Source: Mariprofundaceae bacterium (GTDB lineage Bacteria > Pseudomonadota > Zetaproteobacteria > Mariprofundales > Mariprofundaceae). From it: a stretch of DNA of 8,147 nucleotides. The notes beneath the pieces are model-generated. The model had not been told where the DNA came from and made no database searches. It was given only the letters and a program-made list of their open reading frames with translations. The position numbers were made by a program, and so were the translations under genes. Position 1 is the first letter of the stretch, and the number at the start of each line of letters is the position of its first letter. The stretch spans positions 1 to 8,147 of the forward strand of contig JALUXN010000265.1 in assembly GCA_027018975.1 (NCBI GenBank), given 5' to 3'. Below, in pieces: positions 1-5,883 of the stretch.

Positions 1-769
1 TGCGCTCGAGGACATGCGCCAGCGGCAGGAATGAGAGCATGCAGTTGCCGGCCTTGAGCATCTGAATATCGATAAAATCGGGCACAGCCTCCAGATTGGC
101 GAGGATGTTGCCGTGGGTGAGCATCACTCCTTTGGGGTTGGCGGTGGTGCCGGAGGTATAGACCAGCGTGGCCAGTGTGTCGCGATCGATCTTGTCGAGC
201 CGTTTCTGCAGTTGGGCGAGATCAGGCTCCAATGATTCGAGTTCGGAGAAGGGGCGAGCTATCTGGCGCGGTTGATCGAGATCAAGGGCGTAGATCTGTT
301 TGAGGTGGCGCGCTTCGCATTGGGCGGTGAGCAGCTCGCGCAGTAGTTTGCCCTCGGATGTGATGGCCGCGACTGCGCCGCAATCGTTGAGTACATAGCC
401 GATATCCTGCGGGCGGTAGCTGCAGTAGAGCGGTACGGTCACTGCACCGATGGAGAGAATGGCGAAATCGGCGACAGCCCATTCGGGGCGGTTCTCCATC
501 AGGATGGCGATCCGCTCGCCGGGCTTGATGCCGGCCTTTAGCAGGCCGGTGGCGACATGGCGGATGCGGGTGAGCAGTTCGGCGTAGGTGATCGAGAGGT
601 AGTGGCCATGTTGACGATGCCACTGAGCCGGCTCCAGCGGTGACTGCTCGACGCTGCGGATCAGCGTCTCCGGCAGATGTTTGGCCTGCGCGATGATGGT
701 TGCATCTGCAGCGTGCGTAGATGTTTGGTTTGTCGTTGCTTGTACAGCTGACAGCGCGTTCTCCGGCAT
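1..769 (-). CDS. Long-chain acyl-CoA synthetase (AMP-forming), N-terminal part, cut by window edge
   Basis: Activates fatty acids to acyl-AMP and then acyl-CoA, feeding beta-oxidation or lipid synthesis. Translated from the ATG at 769-767, 256 residues are visible before the window ends. The adenylate-forming P-loop is at about residues 204-219 (YTSGTTANPKGVMLTH), and a second core motif follows at about 246-256 (FLPLAHVLER), typical of the FAA1/FadD-like long-chain branch. An earlier conserved stretch at about 88-115 (AILMENRPEW, then AVTVPLY) also fits. Family members are about 600 residues, so under half is seen; the AMP- and CoA-binding C-terminal part lies outside. The start is supported by a GGAGGAG ribosome site just upstream on the minus strand (complement of about 772-778). 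It is divergent from the dsbC gene. The family call is secure; chain-length specificity is inferred. Confidence 0.93.
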   Translation of the reverse strand, partial: MPENALSAVQATTNQTSTHAADATIIAQAKHLPETLIRSVEQSPLEPAQWHRQHGHYLSITYAELLTRIRHVATGLLKAGIKPGERIAILMENRPEWAVADFAILSIGAVTVPLYCSYRPQDIGYVLNDCGAVAAITSEGKLLRELLTAQCEARHLKQIYALDLDQPRQIARPFSELESLEPDLAQLQKRLDKIDRDTLATLVYTSGTTANPKGVMLTHGNILANLEAVPDFIDIQMLKAGNCMLSFLPLAHVLER

Positions 770-776
770 TTCTCCT

Positions 777-793
777 CCACCCGATCTGGGTGG
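777..793. promoter_or_regulatory. Inverted repeat next to acyl-CoA synthetase ribosome site
   Basis: CCACCC (777-782) and GGGTGG (788-793) form a perfect 6-bp inverted repeat with a 5-base spacer. It lies immediately upstream of, and partly overlaps, the ribosome site of the minus-strand acyl-CoA synthetase gene. It could be an operator half-site pair or a small 5' leader hairpin that masks the ribosome site. No known regulator site was recognised; short palindromes of this kind also arise by chance. Confidence 0.25.
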
Positions 794-794
794 C

Positions 795-822
795 AGCATA
801 GCCGCTTTTTGTCGATGCGCAA
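795..822 (-). promoter_or_regulatory. Possible promoter for the acyl-CoA synthetase gene
   Basis: On the minus strand a TTGCGC (-35-like, 822-817) is separated by 16 bases from TATGCT (-10-like, 800-795). This would start transcription near 787, only about 20 bases before the start codon, inside the adjacent inverted repeat. The -35 match is poor (3 of 6) and the -10 moderate (4 of 6), so this is a weak prediction. Confidence 0.3.
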
Positions 823-855
823 TCGATGACGATGGTGAGCGGTGCGATTCTCTGC

Positions 856-884
856 TTCACACGCTTACCATTTCTCTTCATGAT
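856..884 (+). promoter_or_regulatory. Possible sigma70-type promoter for the dsbC-rph run
   Basis: TTCACA (856-861, 5 of 6 to the -35 consensus) and CATGAT (879-884, 4 of 6 to the -10 consensus) are spaced by 17 bases. A start near 891 would put a run of seven T (895-901) within the first transcribed bases, followed at once by the dsbC ribosome site. The position, in the divergent intergenic region and before a long co-directional gene run, supports the call. Confidence 0.4.
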
Positions 885-916
885 GCGGAGCCTATTTTTT
901 TGTGAGGTGGCTTGTG

Positions 917-1642
917 ATGATGCGAAAGTGGTGTGTGGTGGCGCTGTTGGCGATTTCGTCGATGCTGTTTGCGACGCTCGGTGAGGCGGCCGGCCCATTA
1001 GCCGATGCGGCGGTGGCCAAGCGGATTCAGGCGGCGATCCCTTCGTTGCCGATCACGGCTGTGCGGCAGGCACCGATTGCAGGGTTGTATGAGTTGCAGG
1101 TGGGGCGCAATATCTTTTATAGTGATGCGGATGGCAGCCACTTGATCTCCGGCGGGCAGATTTTCGATACGGCAACCAAACACAATCTTACCCGCGACCG
1201 TTTGGAGGAGATCAATCGTATGGATTGGAGCACGCTGCCGCTCGATAAAGCGGTGGTCTCCGGCGATCCTAAGGGCAAGCTGAAGCTGGCCATCTTTACC
1301 GATCCGGAATGCCCCTACTGCCGTAAATTCGAGCACGAGCTGGCCAGCGTGAAGGGGGTGAAAGTTTACAGCTTCCTCTTTCCGCTGAGCTTCCACAAAC
1401 ACGCCAAACGCTGGGCTACTGCGATCTGGTGCAGCAAGGATCAGCACAAAACGATGACCGACATTATGTTGCACGATGCCAATCCGGCGGCCGGCAAGTG
1501 TGCAACGCCGCTGGATGATATCGCCAAGCTGGCCAAGCAGCTGCATATCACCGGCACGCCGACACTGATCTCCGGCGATGGACGGATCGCCTCGGGCGGC
1601 AAGAGTGCGGCCGATCTGATGCGTTGGCTGGAGCGGCGCTGA
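917..1642 (+). CDS. dsbC: DsbC-like periplasmic thiol:disulfide interchange protein
   Basis: Periplasmic disulfide isomerase/reductase that rearranges wrong disulfides and is normally kept reduced by DsbD. From ATG 917 it has 241 residues, close to the family length. A signal peptide covers about residues 1-25, with cleavage likely near LGEAAG. An N-terminal DsbC dimerisation domain follows (about 28-95), then a thioredoxin-like domain with active site CPYC (about 132-135) and the cis-proline loop TGTPT (Pro at about 215). Two further cysteines (about 172 and 195) match the structural disulfide of DsbC. CPYC is the DsbG-type motif (E. coli DsbC has CGYC), so a DsbG-like role is possible. GTG 902 would give five more residues, but GAGGTGG at 904-910 is ideally placed for ATG 917; ATG 920 is also possible. 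The TGA overlaps the rph start by one base. Confidence 0.92.
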   Translation: MMRKWCVVALLAISSMLFATLGEAAGPLADAAVAKRIQAAIPSLPITAVRQAPIAGLYELQVGRNIFYSDADGSHLISGGQIFDTATKHNLTRDRLEEINRMDWSTLPLDKAVVSGDPKGKLKLAIFTDPECPYCRKFEHELASVKGVKVYSFLFPLSFHKHAKRWATAIWCSKDQHKTMTDIMLHDANPAAGKCATPLDDIAKLAKQLHITGTPTLISGDGRIASGGKSAADLMRWLERR

Positions 1643-2400
1643 TGCGCAGTGATCGCGCCTTTGATGCGCTGCGCCCTGTTTCGATCGACACTCAGTTCAA
1701 CCGCTATGCCGAAGGGGCGGCGTTGATCTCCTTCGGCCATACGCGCGTGCTCTGCACCGCCAGTGTGGAGGAGAAACAGCCGCCTTTTTTGCGCAACAGC
1801 GATCGAGGCTGGGTGACCGCCGAGTATGGCATGCTGCCGCGCGCCACCCATACACGCGGTGGGCGAGAGGCGGCACGCGGCAAACAGAGTGGCCGCACAG
1901 TGGAGATTCAGCGCTTGATCGGCCGTTCACTGCGCGCGGTGGTGGATCTCGATCTGCTCGGCCCGCGCACCATCAGCCTCGATTGTGATGTCCTGCAGGC
2001 CGATGGCGGTACCCGTACCGCAGCCATCACCGGCTCGTGGGTGGCGCTGCGACGGGCGGTGGATCGGTTGCTGGCAGAGGGTAAGCTGGCTGATGACCCG
2101 ATCCACGGTCAGCTGGCGGCGATCAGTTGCGGCTTTGTCGAAGGAGAGGCGCTGCTCGATCTGCAGTATTCAGAGGATTCCAACGCCGAGATGGATGCCA
2201 ATTTCATCATGACACCGGCCGGTGATGTGATCGAATTGCAGGCGACAGCTGAAGCCGAGCCGGTTGGTTGGGATCAGTTCATGCAGTTGAAGCGTCTGGC
2301 GGATAAGGGTATTGCTGAACTGACCGTCATGCAGCGCGATGCTGTCGCGCAGGGACGGGGGAGAGAGTCGTCACATACAGGAGTTGAAGATGCAGAATAA
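1642..2400 (+). CDS. rph: Ribonuclease PH
   Basis: Phosphate-dependent 3'-5' exoribonuclease that trims tRNA 3' ends, forming a hexameric ring in the cytoplasm. It has 252 residues, slightly longer than the usual about 240, with a hydrophilic tail after the conserved LTVMQRDAV end. Family blocks are almost continuous: CTASVEE (about 38-44), WVTAEYGMLPRAT (57-69), GRTVEIQRLIGRSLR (84-98), DCDVLQADGGTRTA (114-127, phosphate-binding Arg in GTRT) and EDSNAEMDANF (178-188, the metal/catalytic Asp pair). ATG 1642 is chosen because GGAG at 1630-1633 sits eight bases upstream and the start overlaps the dsbC stop by one base, implying translational coupling; TTG 1624 lies inside dsbC. The common downstream neighbour rdgB is not here. 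Its 3' end overlaps the next gene by 11 bp. Confidence 0.97.
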   Translation: MRSDRAFDALRPVSIDTQFNRYAEGAALISFGHTRVLCTASVEEKQPPFLRNSDRGWVTAEYGMLPRATHTRGGREAARGKQSGRTVEIQRLIGRSLRAVVDLDLLGPRTISLDCDVLQADGGTRTAAITGSWVALRRAVDRLLAEGKLADDPIHGQLAAISCGFVEGEALLDLQYSEDSNAEMDANFIMTPAGDVIELQATAEAEPVGWDQFMQLKRLADKGIAELTVMQRDAVAQGRGRESSHTGVEDAE

Positions 2401-2854
2401 AGATGAAGAGAGCAACGCGCAACGGCCGATGACACCCACCCATACGGAGTGGGGGGAGATTCCCGAAGACCACTTCGGTTATGCCTCCGAGGAGGAGCGG
2501 CTGGAGAAGCGCGGATTGGAAGATTGGGAGTTGGTGGAGAAGATCCCAGAATCGCAGAAACGGGTGCCGAAATGGTTTTATGGCATCATTCTCGGGGTGT
2601 TGATTGTCGCCTTCGGTCTATCGCTGCCCTTCTGGGGTGATCGCCCGGATCATCCGCGGCCGTGGTTTACCATGGGGCATCTCTATGCGGTGATCTATCT
2701 GCTGGTCGCCGGTAGTCTGGTCTATTTCATGAGTAATCTGTACGGCTCCGAACATGGCGGGCGGCTCGATTCCGATCATACGGATGATGATATCGATATG
2801 CCCGGCTTCGGTGGTGATAGCGCCAATAAAAAAGAGGATCACGGCAAGCCATGA
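2390..2854 (+). CDS. Small two-helix membrane protein with acidic tails, unknown function
   Basis: Not recognised as a named family. It has 154 residues. A polar, acidic N-terminal region (about 1-60) is followed by TM1 (about 62-82, beginning WFYGIILGVLIV), a short Pro/His/Trp-containing loop (about 83-96, with RPDHPRPWF), TM2 (about 97-118, LYAVIYLLVAGSLVYF) and an Asp/His-rich tail (about 119-154). With both tails on one side the topology would be a hairpin; their acidity and the basic QKRVPK before TM1 suggest a cytoplasmic location. There is no haem motif. ATG 2390 is preferred: AGGAG at 2379-2383 is six bases upstream, and it overlaps rph by 11 bp. Its stop overlaps the next start (ATGA), tying it to the cytochrome genes, so a role as anchor or small subunit of a respiratory complex is plausible but inferred. 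Confidence 0.8.
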   Translation: MQNKDEESNAQRPMTPTHTEWGEIPEDHFGYASEEERLEKRGLEDWELVEKIPESQKRVPKWFYGIILGVLIVAFGLSLPFWGDRPDHPRPWFTMGHLYAVIYLLVAGSLVYFMSNLYGSEHGGRLDSDHTDDDIDMPGFGGDSANKKEDHGKP

Positions 2855-3150
2855 GGTGGTTGTTGCTCTGTAGTCTGCTGCTGGGCTTGGCCGCGTGCGA
2901 TGCGCCGGCCGGTCATTCGACCCAATATCCGGCCATGGATTCGGAGGCGTTCAATCGCTTTGCCTTGCAGTGCTCCCAGTGCCACGCGCCGCCGCGACCA
3001 TCGACGCACAGCAAACAGATGTGGCCGCATGTGGTGGCACGTATGCAGCAGCATCGCGTGGAGCGGCGTCTGGCGCCGATGAGTGCGCAGCAGCAGCAGG
3101 ATGTGCTGGCCTATCTACAGCAGTATGCGCCGGATCAGGAGCCGCATTGA
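2851..3150 (+). CDS. Lipoprotein monohaem cytochrome c
   Basis: A 99-residue envelope electron carrier. A short lipoprotein signal ends in the lipobox LAAC with the lipid-bearing cysteine at residue 16. A single covalent haem site CSQCH lies at 41-45. The mature part is very small, with an amphipathic C-terminal helix (MSAQQQQDVLAYLQQYA) resembling the closing helix of class I cytochromes. Met77 is the best sixth-ligand candidate; Met57 and Met65 are alternatives. The residue after the lipid cysteine is Asp, which in E. coli is a Lol-avoidance signal, so inner-membrane retention (periplasmic face) is inferred. The start overlaps the upstream stop by 4 bp (ATGA), indicating coupled translation; a GAGG at 2834-2837 is rather distant. 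The partner enzyme is unknown. Confidence 0.88.
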   Translation: MRWLLLCSLLLGLAACDAPAGHSTQYPAMDSEAFNRFALQCSQCHAPPRPSTHSKQMWPHVVARMQQHRVERRLAPMSAQQQQDVLAYLQQYAPDQEPH

Positions 3151-3202
3151 TGCAGGCTGGTCGCATGAACATCGTTCGCATACTGTTGAAAAACACGATC
3201 AC

Positions 3203-3280
3203 GTCATCCCCGAATGCTTCTATCGGGGATCCATTGCTGTGTGGATTCCCGACACAACCCTCGGGAATGACCGTTTTTTT
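3203..3280. repeat. REP-like double palindrome with T-tract
   Basis: Two related palindromic units face each other in the gap between two genes. The left unit is 3203-3233 (GTCATCCCCGA, 9-base centre, TCGGGGATCCA). The right unit is 3242-3271 (TGGATTCCCGA, 8-base centre, TCGGGAATGAC). The right unit, inverted, matches the arms of the left at 20 of 22 positions. The GTCATTCCCGA / TCGGGAATCCA pattern resembles short repeats dispersed in many proteobacterial genomes, such as the ATTCCC(N8)GGGAAT type in Neisseria. Only this copy is visible here, so dispersal is inferred. Confidence 0.75.
3203..3280 (+). terminator. Possible intrinsic terminator or attenuator formed by the palindrome
   Basis: In RNA the two outer arms (3203-3213 with 3261-3271) and the inner arms (3223-3233 with 3242-3252) can each pair over about 11 bp, separated by an internal loop and closed by an 8-base loop. 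A run of seven T (3274-3280) begins two bases after the stem. The right unit alone also forms an 8-bp stem (3245-3252 with 3261-3268). It could end or reduce transcription after the lipoprotein cytochrome gene. Because co-directional genes resume at once, partial read-through is likely. Confidence 0.45.
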
Positions 3281-3302
3281 GATGCGATTGCCTGATGCAT
3301 TG

Positions 3303-3686
3303 ATGCGCCGATGGTTGCTTGTTGTTGCCGCACTACTGCTATTGGCCGGCTGCTCCGAGGCACCGGTCTGGCAGGCGCCGGCGCAGCGGTGGCAGGATCT
3401 GACCATTCATGTCGAGACGCGGCCGGAGGTGATTGTGCCGGGGATGAATGAGTTTCTGTTGATCGCCAATCATCAGCAGCGCGGCTTTATCAACGACCTG
3501 CTGGTCGAGGTGCGCACGCCGCATTCGCATTGGCAGCAGGCGATCCCCGATGGTGCACTGGGTGTTTTTCGCCGCGCGTTGCCGGTGGATGCGGAGGATA
3601 TTCGTCACGGGCGGCTCTATGTGCGATTGACCCGCAATGGCAAGCATGGGGAGTTGTCGTTTCCGCTATCCAAAGCGGCAGAGTAG
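3303..3686 (+). CDS. Small lipoprotein with predicted beta-rich (YtkA/FixH-like) domain
   Basis: A 127-residue putative lipoprotein; the function is not recognised with certainty. The signal peptide MRRWLLVVAALLLLAGC ends in lipobox LAGC with Cys17. Ser follows, so outer-membrane sorting is the default inference. The mature part alternates short hydrophobic strands and turns (TIHVETRPEVIVPGMNEFLL, then DLLVEVRTP, LYVRLTR, GELSFPL), consistent with an Ig-like/YtkA-like fold as found in small accessory proteins near cytochromes. There is no haem motif and no conserved cysteine besides the lipid site. ATG 3303 is chosen because the signal peptide starts there; ATG 3282 (seven residues longer) and ATG 3267 are in frame, and none has a good ribosome site. 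Reading further upstream would run through the palindrome and into the cytochrome gene. The stop overlaps the next start by one base. Confidence 0.75.
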   Translation: MRRWLLVVAALLLLAGCSEAPVWQAPAQRWQDLTIHVETRPEVIVPGMNEFLLIANHQQRGFINDLLVEVRTPHSHWQQAIPDGALGVFRRALPVDAEDIRHGRLYVRLTRNGKHGELSFPLSKAAE

Positions 3687-4024
3687 TGCGCGGTTGGTTG
3701 TTGTTGGTGCTGCTGGTGGGCAGCAGCAGCGTGGCGCTGGCAGCGGATGCGGCGCGGGGCGGCGTGGTGGCCAGTGTGCGCTGCAAGCAGTGTCACCATC
3801 TCGATTCGCATGCACGCAGTATCGGCCCGGGCTTGCTCGGTCTGTATGGCCGCGCACCGACGATTACCGGTGTGCCGTTTGATATCTGGGATGCGGTGTC
3901 GCTTGATCTGTGGCTGACCGATCCGCGCGCAGTCAAGCCCAATACGCGCATGGCGATTCCACCCATCAATGCGCGTGATCGCGCGGATATTATCGCTTGG
4001 TTCGAGCAGCAGCGCAGTCGATAA
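3686..4024 (+). CDS. Periplasmic class I cytochrome c
   Basis: A 112-residue soluble monohaem electron carrier. A signal peptide spans about residues 1-20 (cleavage near VALAA/DAARG), so it is exported to the periplasm without a lipid anchor. The haem site CKQCH is at 33-37, followed by the class I pattern GPGLLGLYGR (48-56) and the distal haem ligand Met89 in NTRMAIPPI, then a closing helix (DRADIIAWFEQQ). This is the layout of small cytochromes c552/c550 that shuttle electrons to terminal oxidases. The start is GTG 3686, overlapping the previous TAG by one base; no ATG lies in frame close by, and the signal peptide begins exactly here. The ribosome site is weak, so coupling to the upstream lipoprotein is likely. 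The downstream gene begins 12 bp after its stop. Confidence 0.92.
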   Translation: MRGWLLLVLLVGSSSVALAADAARGGVVASVRCKQCHHLDSHARSIGPGLLGLYGRAPTITGVPFDIWDAVSLDLWLTDPRAVKPNTRMAIPPINARDRADIIAWFEQQRSR

Positions 4025-4036
4025 GCAAGAGGGGGA

Positions 4037-4639
4037 ATGATGGTACAAACAGAAAAGCTGGCTGATCATGTGACCGATGCCTTGGTGGCGCTGGTGGGCG
4101 CGCTGGAGGCGCGCGATAGCTACAGCAAGGATCAGTCGATGCGCGTGGCGCGCTTTGTGGAGCGGTTGATGAATCGCTTTAAGATCGACCCGGTGAAGCG
4201 TCAGGCGATCTATCAGGCGACGCTGCTGCATGATATCGGCATGGTCAGTGTGCCAGATAAGATTTTGTTGAAGCAGAATGCCCTGAACAAAGAGGAGCTG
4301 GCGGTGATTCGTGCCGTGCCGCAGGTGGCGGCGCGGATTCTCGAACCGATTGCATCGCTGGCTGATGAGCGTGAGATGATCCTGCATCAGAGCGAGCGTT
4401 GGGATGGGAGCGGCTATCCGGATGGTTTGCGCGGGGCGGAGATTCCAATCGGCTCGCGCTTTATCGCCGTGGCCAAGGCGGTGGAGGCGATGACCCATCA
4501 CCGTGCCTATCGTCGCGCGCGGCCGCTCTCTTTTTGCATGGAGCAGCTGCGCGATAATGCCGGTACGCAGTTTGACCCCAAAATCGCCGAGGTGGCGGCA
4601 GCGCTGCTCTTTGAGCGGGACAAGGGTGATGATGGGTAA
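4037..4639 (+). CDS. HD-GYP-type protein with degenerate metal site
   Basis: HD-GYP proteins normally hydrolyse cyclic di-GMP using two or three metal ions. This 200-residue protein is a lone HD-GYP domain with no receiver or other sensor domain. It retains the HD pair in LLHDIGM (His65, Asp66) and the GYP loop DGSGYPDG (123-130). Several family positions differ: the His of the N-terminal GHS motif is Gln33; the Lys of HDxGK is Met69; the His of the HTxxG motif is Val94 (AVPQVAA); the HH pair before ERWDG is Gln118-Ser119; the Asp of VADxxDA is Lys147 (AVAKAVEAM). It therefore probably cannot bind the usual metals; a ligand-sensing or scaffold role is inferred. GAGGGGG (4029-4035) precedes two adjacent ATGs; ATG 4040 is better spaced than 4037. 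The 3' end overlaps the symporter start by 11 bp. Confidence 0.85.
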   Translation: MMVQTEKLADHVTDALVALVGALEARDSYSKDQSMRVARFVERLMNRFKIDPVKRQAIYQATLLHDIGMVSVPDKILLKQNALNKEELAVIRAVPQVAARILEPIASLADEREMILHQSERWDGSGYPDGLRGAEIPIGSRFIAVAKAVEAMTHHRAYRRARPLSFCMEQLRDNAGTQFDPKIAEVAAALLFERDKGDDG

Positions 4640-5837
4640 CAGTGATCGCCGGCTGCTGATCGCCATGCTGGTGGCGATTGTGGCGGGCGGTTGCGCTGGC
4701 TTTTTCTGGGGTGCGGCGATGCAGTCGGTGGCTTGGATCGGTCAACTCTTCCTGACGGCGCTGAAGATGATGATTGTACCGTTGGTGGTGGCCAGCATTA
4801 TCACCGGCGTGGCCGGACTTGGCGATGTGCGCAAGCTGGGGCGGATGGGGCTGTTGTCGGTCGGCTATTACGCCTGTACGACGCTGATTGCTGTCGCGAT
4901 CGGTCTGTTGATGGCCAATCTCTGGCAGCCCGGTGTGGGCGTGGATTTGGCGAGTGCTGCGGCTGTACCAAGCCCCAAGGCGGGCGATGTCGGCATGGCC
5001 GATCTGATTCTTTCGCTGGTTCATCCAAATATTGTAGCGGCCGCGGCGCAGATGAAGCTGTTGCCGTTGATTCTCTTCTGCATCCTGTTGGCGGCGGCGT
5101 TGACCACGATCGGCGACAAGGGCGCGGTGGTGATCGCGTTTTTTGATGGCTTGAACGATGCGATGATGCGTTTGGTCGGCTGGTTGATGCTGTTTGCGCC
5201 GATCGGTGTTTTTGCGCTGATCGCCGCCAAGCTGGGCGCAGCCGGTGGTGGCGATGCCTTTGTGGCGCAGCTGGCTGCTCTGGCGCGCTATGCGTTGGCG
5301 GTGATCAGCGGGCTGCTGACACACGCTGCGCTGCTGTCGCTGCTGCTGTTGCTGTTGGCGCGGCGATCTGTGTTGGGGTATCTGAAAAATCTCGGCACGG
5401 CGTTGATGACAGCATTCTCGACCGCTTCATCGAGCGCTACGCTGCCGCTGACCATGGAGGGTGTACAGGCAGCCGGCGTGAGTGAGCGGGCGCGCCGTTT
5501 TGTGTTGCCGCTCGGGGCGACGGTTAACATGGATGGTACGGCGCTCTATGAGGCGGTGGCGGTGCTCTTTATCGCGCAGGCCTATGGTATAGAGCTCGGG
5601 CTGGGGCAGCAGATGCTGGTGCTGGTGACAGCAACCATGGCGGCGATCGGGGCGGCGGGAATTCCGGAAGCGGGGCTGGTGACGATGGTGATGGTGTTGA
5701 ATGCCGTCGGACTGCCACTGGATGGAATCGGCCTGATTCTGGCGATTGACTGGTTTCTTGATCGTTGCCGCACGACCATCAATGTCTTCGGCGATTCAGT
5801 CGGCGCGGCGATTGTCGGTCGCTGGACGGGCGGATAG
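4629..5837 (+). CDS. Dicarboxylate/amino acid:cation symporter (glutamate/aspartate type)
   Basis: Inner-membrane secondary transporter of the DAACS (SLC1-like) family, driving uptake of acidic amino acids or dicarboxylates with Na+ or H+. It has 402 residues, near the usual 400-440, and is strongly hydrophobic throughout. Hairpin HP1 carries SSSATLP (267-273), TM7 has NMDGTALYE (300-308), HP2 has GAAGIPEAG (341-349), and TM8 has DRCRTTIN (378-385) followed by GDS. In the GltPh structure the equivalents of D378, R381, T382 and N385 bind the substrate; the retained Arg favours an acidic substrate over a neutral amino acid. The exact substrate is inferred. ATG 4629 or 4632 begins translation inside the end of the HD-GYP gene; an in-frame upstream extension lies wholly within that gene. 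No specific gene symbol is assigned. Confidence 0.93.
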   Translation: MMGNSDRRLLIAMLVAIVAGGCAGFFWGAAMQSVAWIGQLFLTALKMMIVPLVVASIITGVAGLGDVRKLGRMGLLSVGYYACTTLIAVAIGLLMANLWQPGVGVDLASAAAVPSPKAGDVGMADLILSLVHPNIVAAAAQMKLLPLILFCILLAAALTTIGDKGAVVIAFFDGLNDAMMRLVGWLMLFAPIGVFALIAAKLGAAGGGDAFVAQLAALARYALAVISGLLTHAALLSLLLLLLARRSVLGYLKNLGTALMTAFSTASSSATLPLTMEGVQAAGVSERARRFVLPLGATVNMDGTALYEAVAVLFIAQAYGIELGLGQQMLVLVTATMAAIGAAGIPEAGLVTMVMVLNAVGLPLDGIGLILAIDWFLDRCRTTINVFGDSVGAAIVGRWTGG

Positions 5838-5850
5838 CCGTCTAACGGCT
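5836..5850 (+). terminator. Weak hairpin after the symporter gene
   Basis: AGCCGT (5836-5841) and ACGGCT (5845-5850) make a perfect 6-bp stem with a 3-base loop that begins at the symporter stop codon. No T-tract follows, so it is a poor intrinsic terminator and may only protect an RNA 3' end or be chance. The 46-bp gap to uup holds no convincing promoter. Confidence 0.22.
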
Positions 5851-5883
5851 GTTGCATCACGTCAATTCCGCTAGGTTGCGCGC

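Noticed and set aside
902..916. GTG 902 as the dsbC start
   Set aside because: It would start within the GAGGTGG ribosome site, which is correctly spaced for ATG 917.
2895..3302. Upstream in-frame extension of the small lipoprotein through the palindrome and into the cytochrome gene
   Set aside because: The extension would overlap the cytochrome gene in another frame and run through a repeat; a complete lipoprotein signal begins at 3303.
4503..4628. Longer N-terminus for the symporter
   Set aside because: The added residues lie wholly inside the HD-GYP gene and do not resemble the family start, whereas ATG 4629/4632 leads straight into TM1.
3617..4666. Long open frame on the minus strand across the cytochrome c and HD-GYP genes
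   Set aside because: It is antisense to two well-supported genes, has no recognisable motif and is rich in Arg/His/Gln, as expected from codon bias of the plus-strand genes.
4461..5324. Minus-strand open frame of about 290 codons across the symporter gene
   Set aside because: Gln/His/Arg-rich antisense product of a GC-rich transporter gene, without homologous motifs.
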